Assembly: GCF_001886265.1 (NCBI RefSeq)
Contig: NZ_JXLE01000008.1
Coordinates: 1 to 64,000 of the forward strand
From: Enterococcus thailandicus
GTDB lineage: Bacteria; Bacillota; Bacilli; Lactobacillales; Enterococcaceae
Direction of reading: 5' to 3'
DNA length: 64,000 nt
Shown here: piece by piece, positions 63,432 through 64,000 of the stretch
How the letters are laid out: each line of letters starts with the position of its first letter
Numbering within the stretch: position 1 is the stretch's first letter
Translations under genes and position numbers: made by a program
The notes under the pieces: model-generated
The model's database searches: none
Seen by the model: the letters and a program-made list of their open reading frames with translations, nothing else
Told to the model about the DNA's origin: nothing

Positions 63432-64000
63432 ATATCGTGAGATCGCAACACCCTCTCGAACAAAAGAAATCTTGAAAGAACATGGATTTCAATTTAAAAA
63501 AAGTTTAGGACAAAATTTTTTAACAGAGCCTAACATTCTACGAAAAATCGTTGAAACAGCTGAGATCAACCATGAAACAAATGTAATTGAAGTAGGACCA
63601 GGAATTGGCGCACTGACTGAACAATTAGCCATGAATGGAAATCAAGTCGTCGCATTTGAAATCGATGATCGTTTGATTCCAGTATTAGCAGATACACTTC
63701 ACCGTTATCCAAATGTTAAGGTTGTTCACCAAGATATTTTAAAAACGGACTTGGCTGCTGCTGTCAAAGAATATTTTACAGAAGATTTACCATTAAAAGT
63801 GGTCGCAAATCTTCCCTATTACATTACAACGCCAATCATGATGCACTTTCTTGAATCGGACGTACGTGTGGATGAAATGGTTGTTATGATGCAAAAAGAA
63901 GTTGCAGATCGAATTTCTGCAAAGCCTGGTACCAAAGCTTACGGCTCACTTTCAATTGCCGTGCAATATCATATGGATGCGTCCTTAGCATTTATCGTTC
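63424..64000 (+). CDS. rsmA: 16S rRNA dimethyladenosine transferase RsmA/KsgA (3' end outside the window)
   Basis: The first ~192 residues of RsmA dimethylate A1518 and A1519 of 16S r[12 protein letters not shown] near residue 27, the SAM-binding [15 protein letters not shown] near 55 and the catalytic [10 protein letters not shown] near 128 are all present. The gene runs off the right edge in frame. It starts inside the rnmV end with GGAGGCAAAAC. It is sensitive to loss-of-function kasugamycin resistance in related species. Confidence 0.95.
   Translation, partial: MTEYREIATPSRTKEILKEHGFQFKKSLGQNFLTEPNILRKIVETAEINHETNVIEVGPGIGALTEQLAMNGNQVVAFEIDDRLIPVLADTLHRYPNVKVVHQDILKTDLAAAVKEYFTEDLPLKVVANLPYYITTPIMMHFLESDVRVDEMVVMMQKEVADRISAKPGTKAYGSLSIAVQYHMDASLAFIV

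Overview
The window looks like a chromosomal segment of a low-GC Gram-positive coccus, almost certainly an Enterococcus of the E. faecium / E. hirae / E. durans / E. mundtii group. Pointers are a chromosomal AAC(6')-I acetyltransferase of the E. faecium-group type, a WxL / DUF916 / LPxTG surface cluster, several PTS operons, T-box control, and families of palindromic intergenic repeats resembling the EFAR elements described in E. faecalis. Most genes are housekeeping or carbohydrate uptake genes with good ribosome binding sites and clear terminators.

Layout. 1-6.9 kb: a catabolic operon (PTS EIIC, small membrane protein, MupG-like phosphoglycosidase, amidohydrolase, DgaE-like PLP lyase, DgaF-like aldolase, PfkB kinase) that appears to convert an imported amino-sugar derivative to pyruvate and glyceraldehyde-3-phosphate. 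6.9-15.8 kb: single genes (phosphoesterase, mnmA, MFS efflux pump with divergent TetR, DUF1033 protein, topB) separated by three clusters of mosaic palindromic repeats. 15.8-18.9 kb: a prolyl-tRNA deacylase homologue and an amino-acid ABC transporter under a T-box leader with a second antiterminator/terminator module. 19.1-20.5 kb: a secreted C39-like protein. 20.9-28.3 kb: a sigma-54 (LevR-type) activator and a mannose-family PTS with two SIS-domain deglycases, organised like a fructoselysine/glucoselysine (gfr) operon. 29-30.3 kb: an MFS transporter. 30.9-38.4 kb: a WxL surface cluster that ends in a frame-shifted LRR gene and a large, apparently 5'-truncated glycoside-hydrolase-like gene. 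38.7-44 kb: a cytosine-deaminase-like amidohydrolase, a LexA-controlled Y-family polymerase with its YolD partner, and a GH1 6-phospho-beta-glucosidase. 44-48.5 kb: ftsK, rlmN, aac(6'). 48.8-56.2 kb: the oligopeptide transporter oppA / oppBCDF followed by a TnpB-like gene. 56.2-64 kb: NUDIX/NrtR-like protein, metG, an amino-acid permease, tatD-rnmV-rsmA.

The most striking item is the gene 13 bp after oppF (55001-56011). It has the N-terminal half of TnpB (IS200/IS605 OrfB), but the RuvC-I aspartate is replaced by alanine, the zinc finger is gone and the C-terminal RuvC-III segment is missing. No transposase and no transposon ends are evident. This matches the nuclease-dead TnpB-derived RNA-guided repressors (TldR) reported next to oppF in enterococci. 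The roughly 110 bp between its stop codon and a strong terminator have the right position and character for its guide RNA. The oppA promoter is the natural candidate target, but I could not establish the guide or target by eye.

Other points worth a look: a sigma-54 promoter embedded in the terminator-like hairpin of its own activator gene, the duplicated T-box decision module, mosaic palindromic repeats whose stems change while pairing is kept, a 12-bp repeat inside a signal peptide, and the unassigned C-terminal domain of the 890-residue protein.
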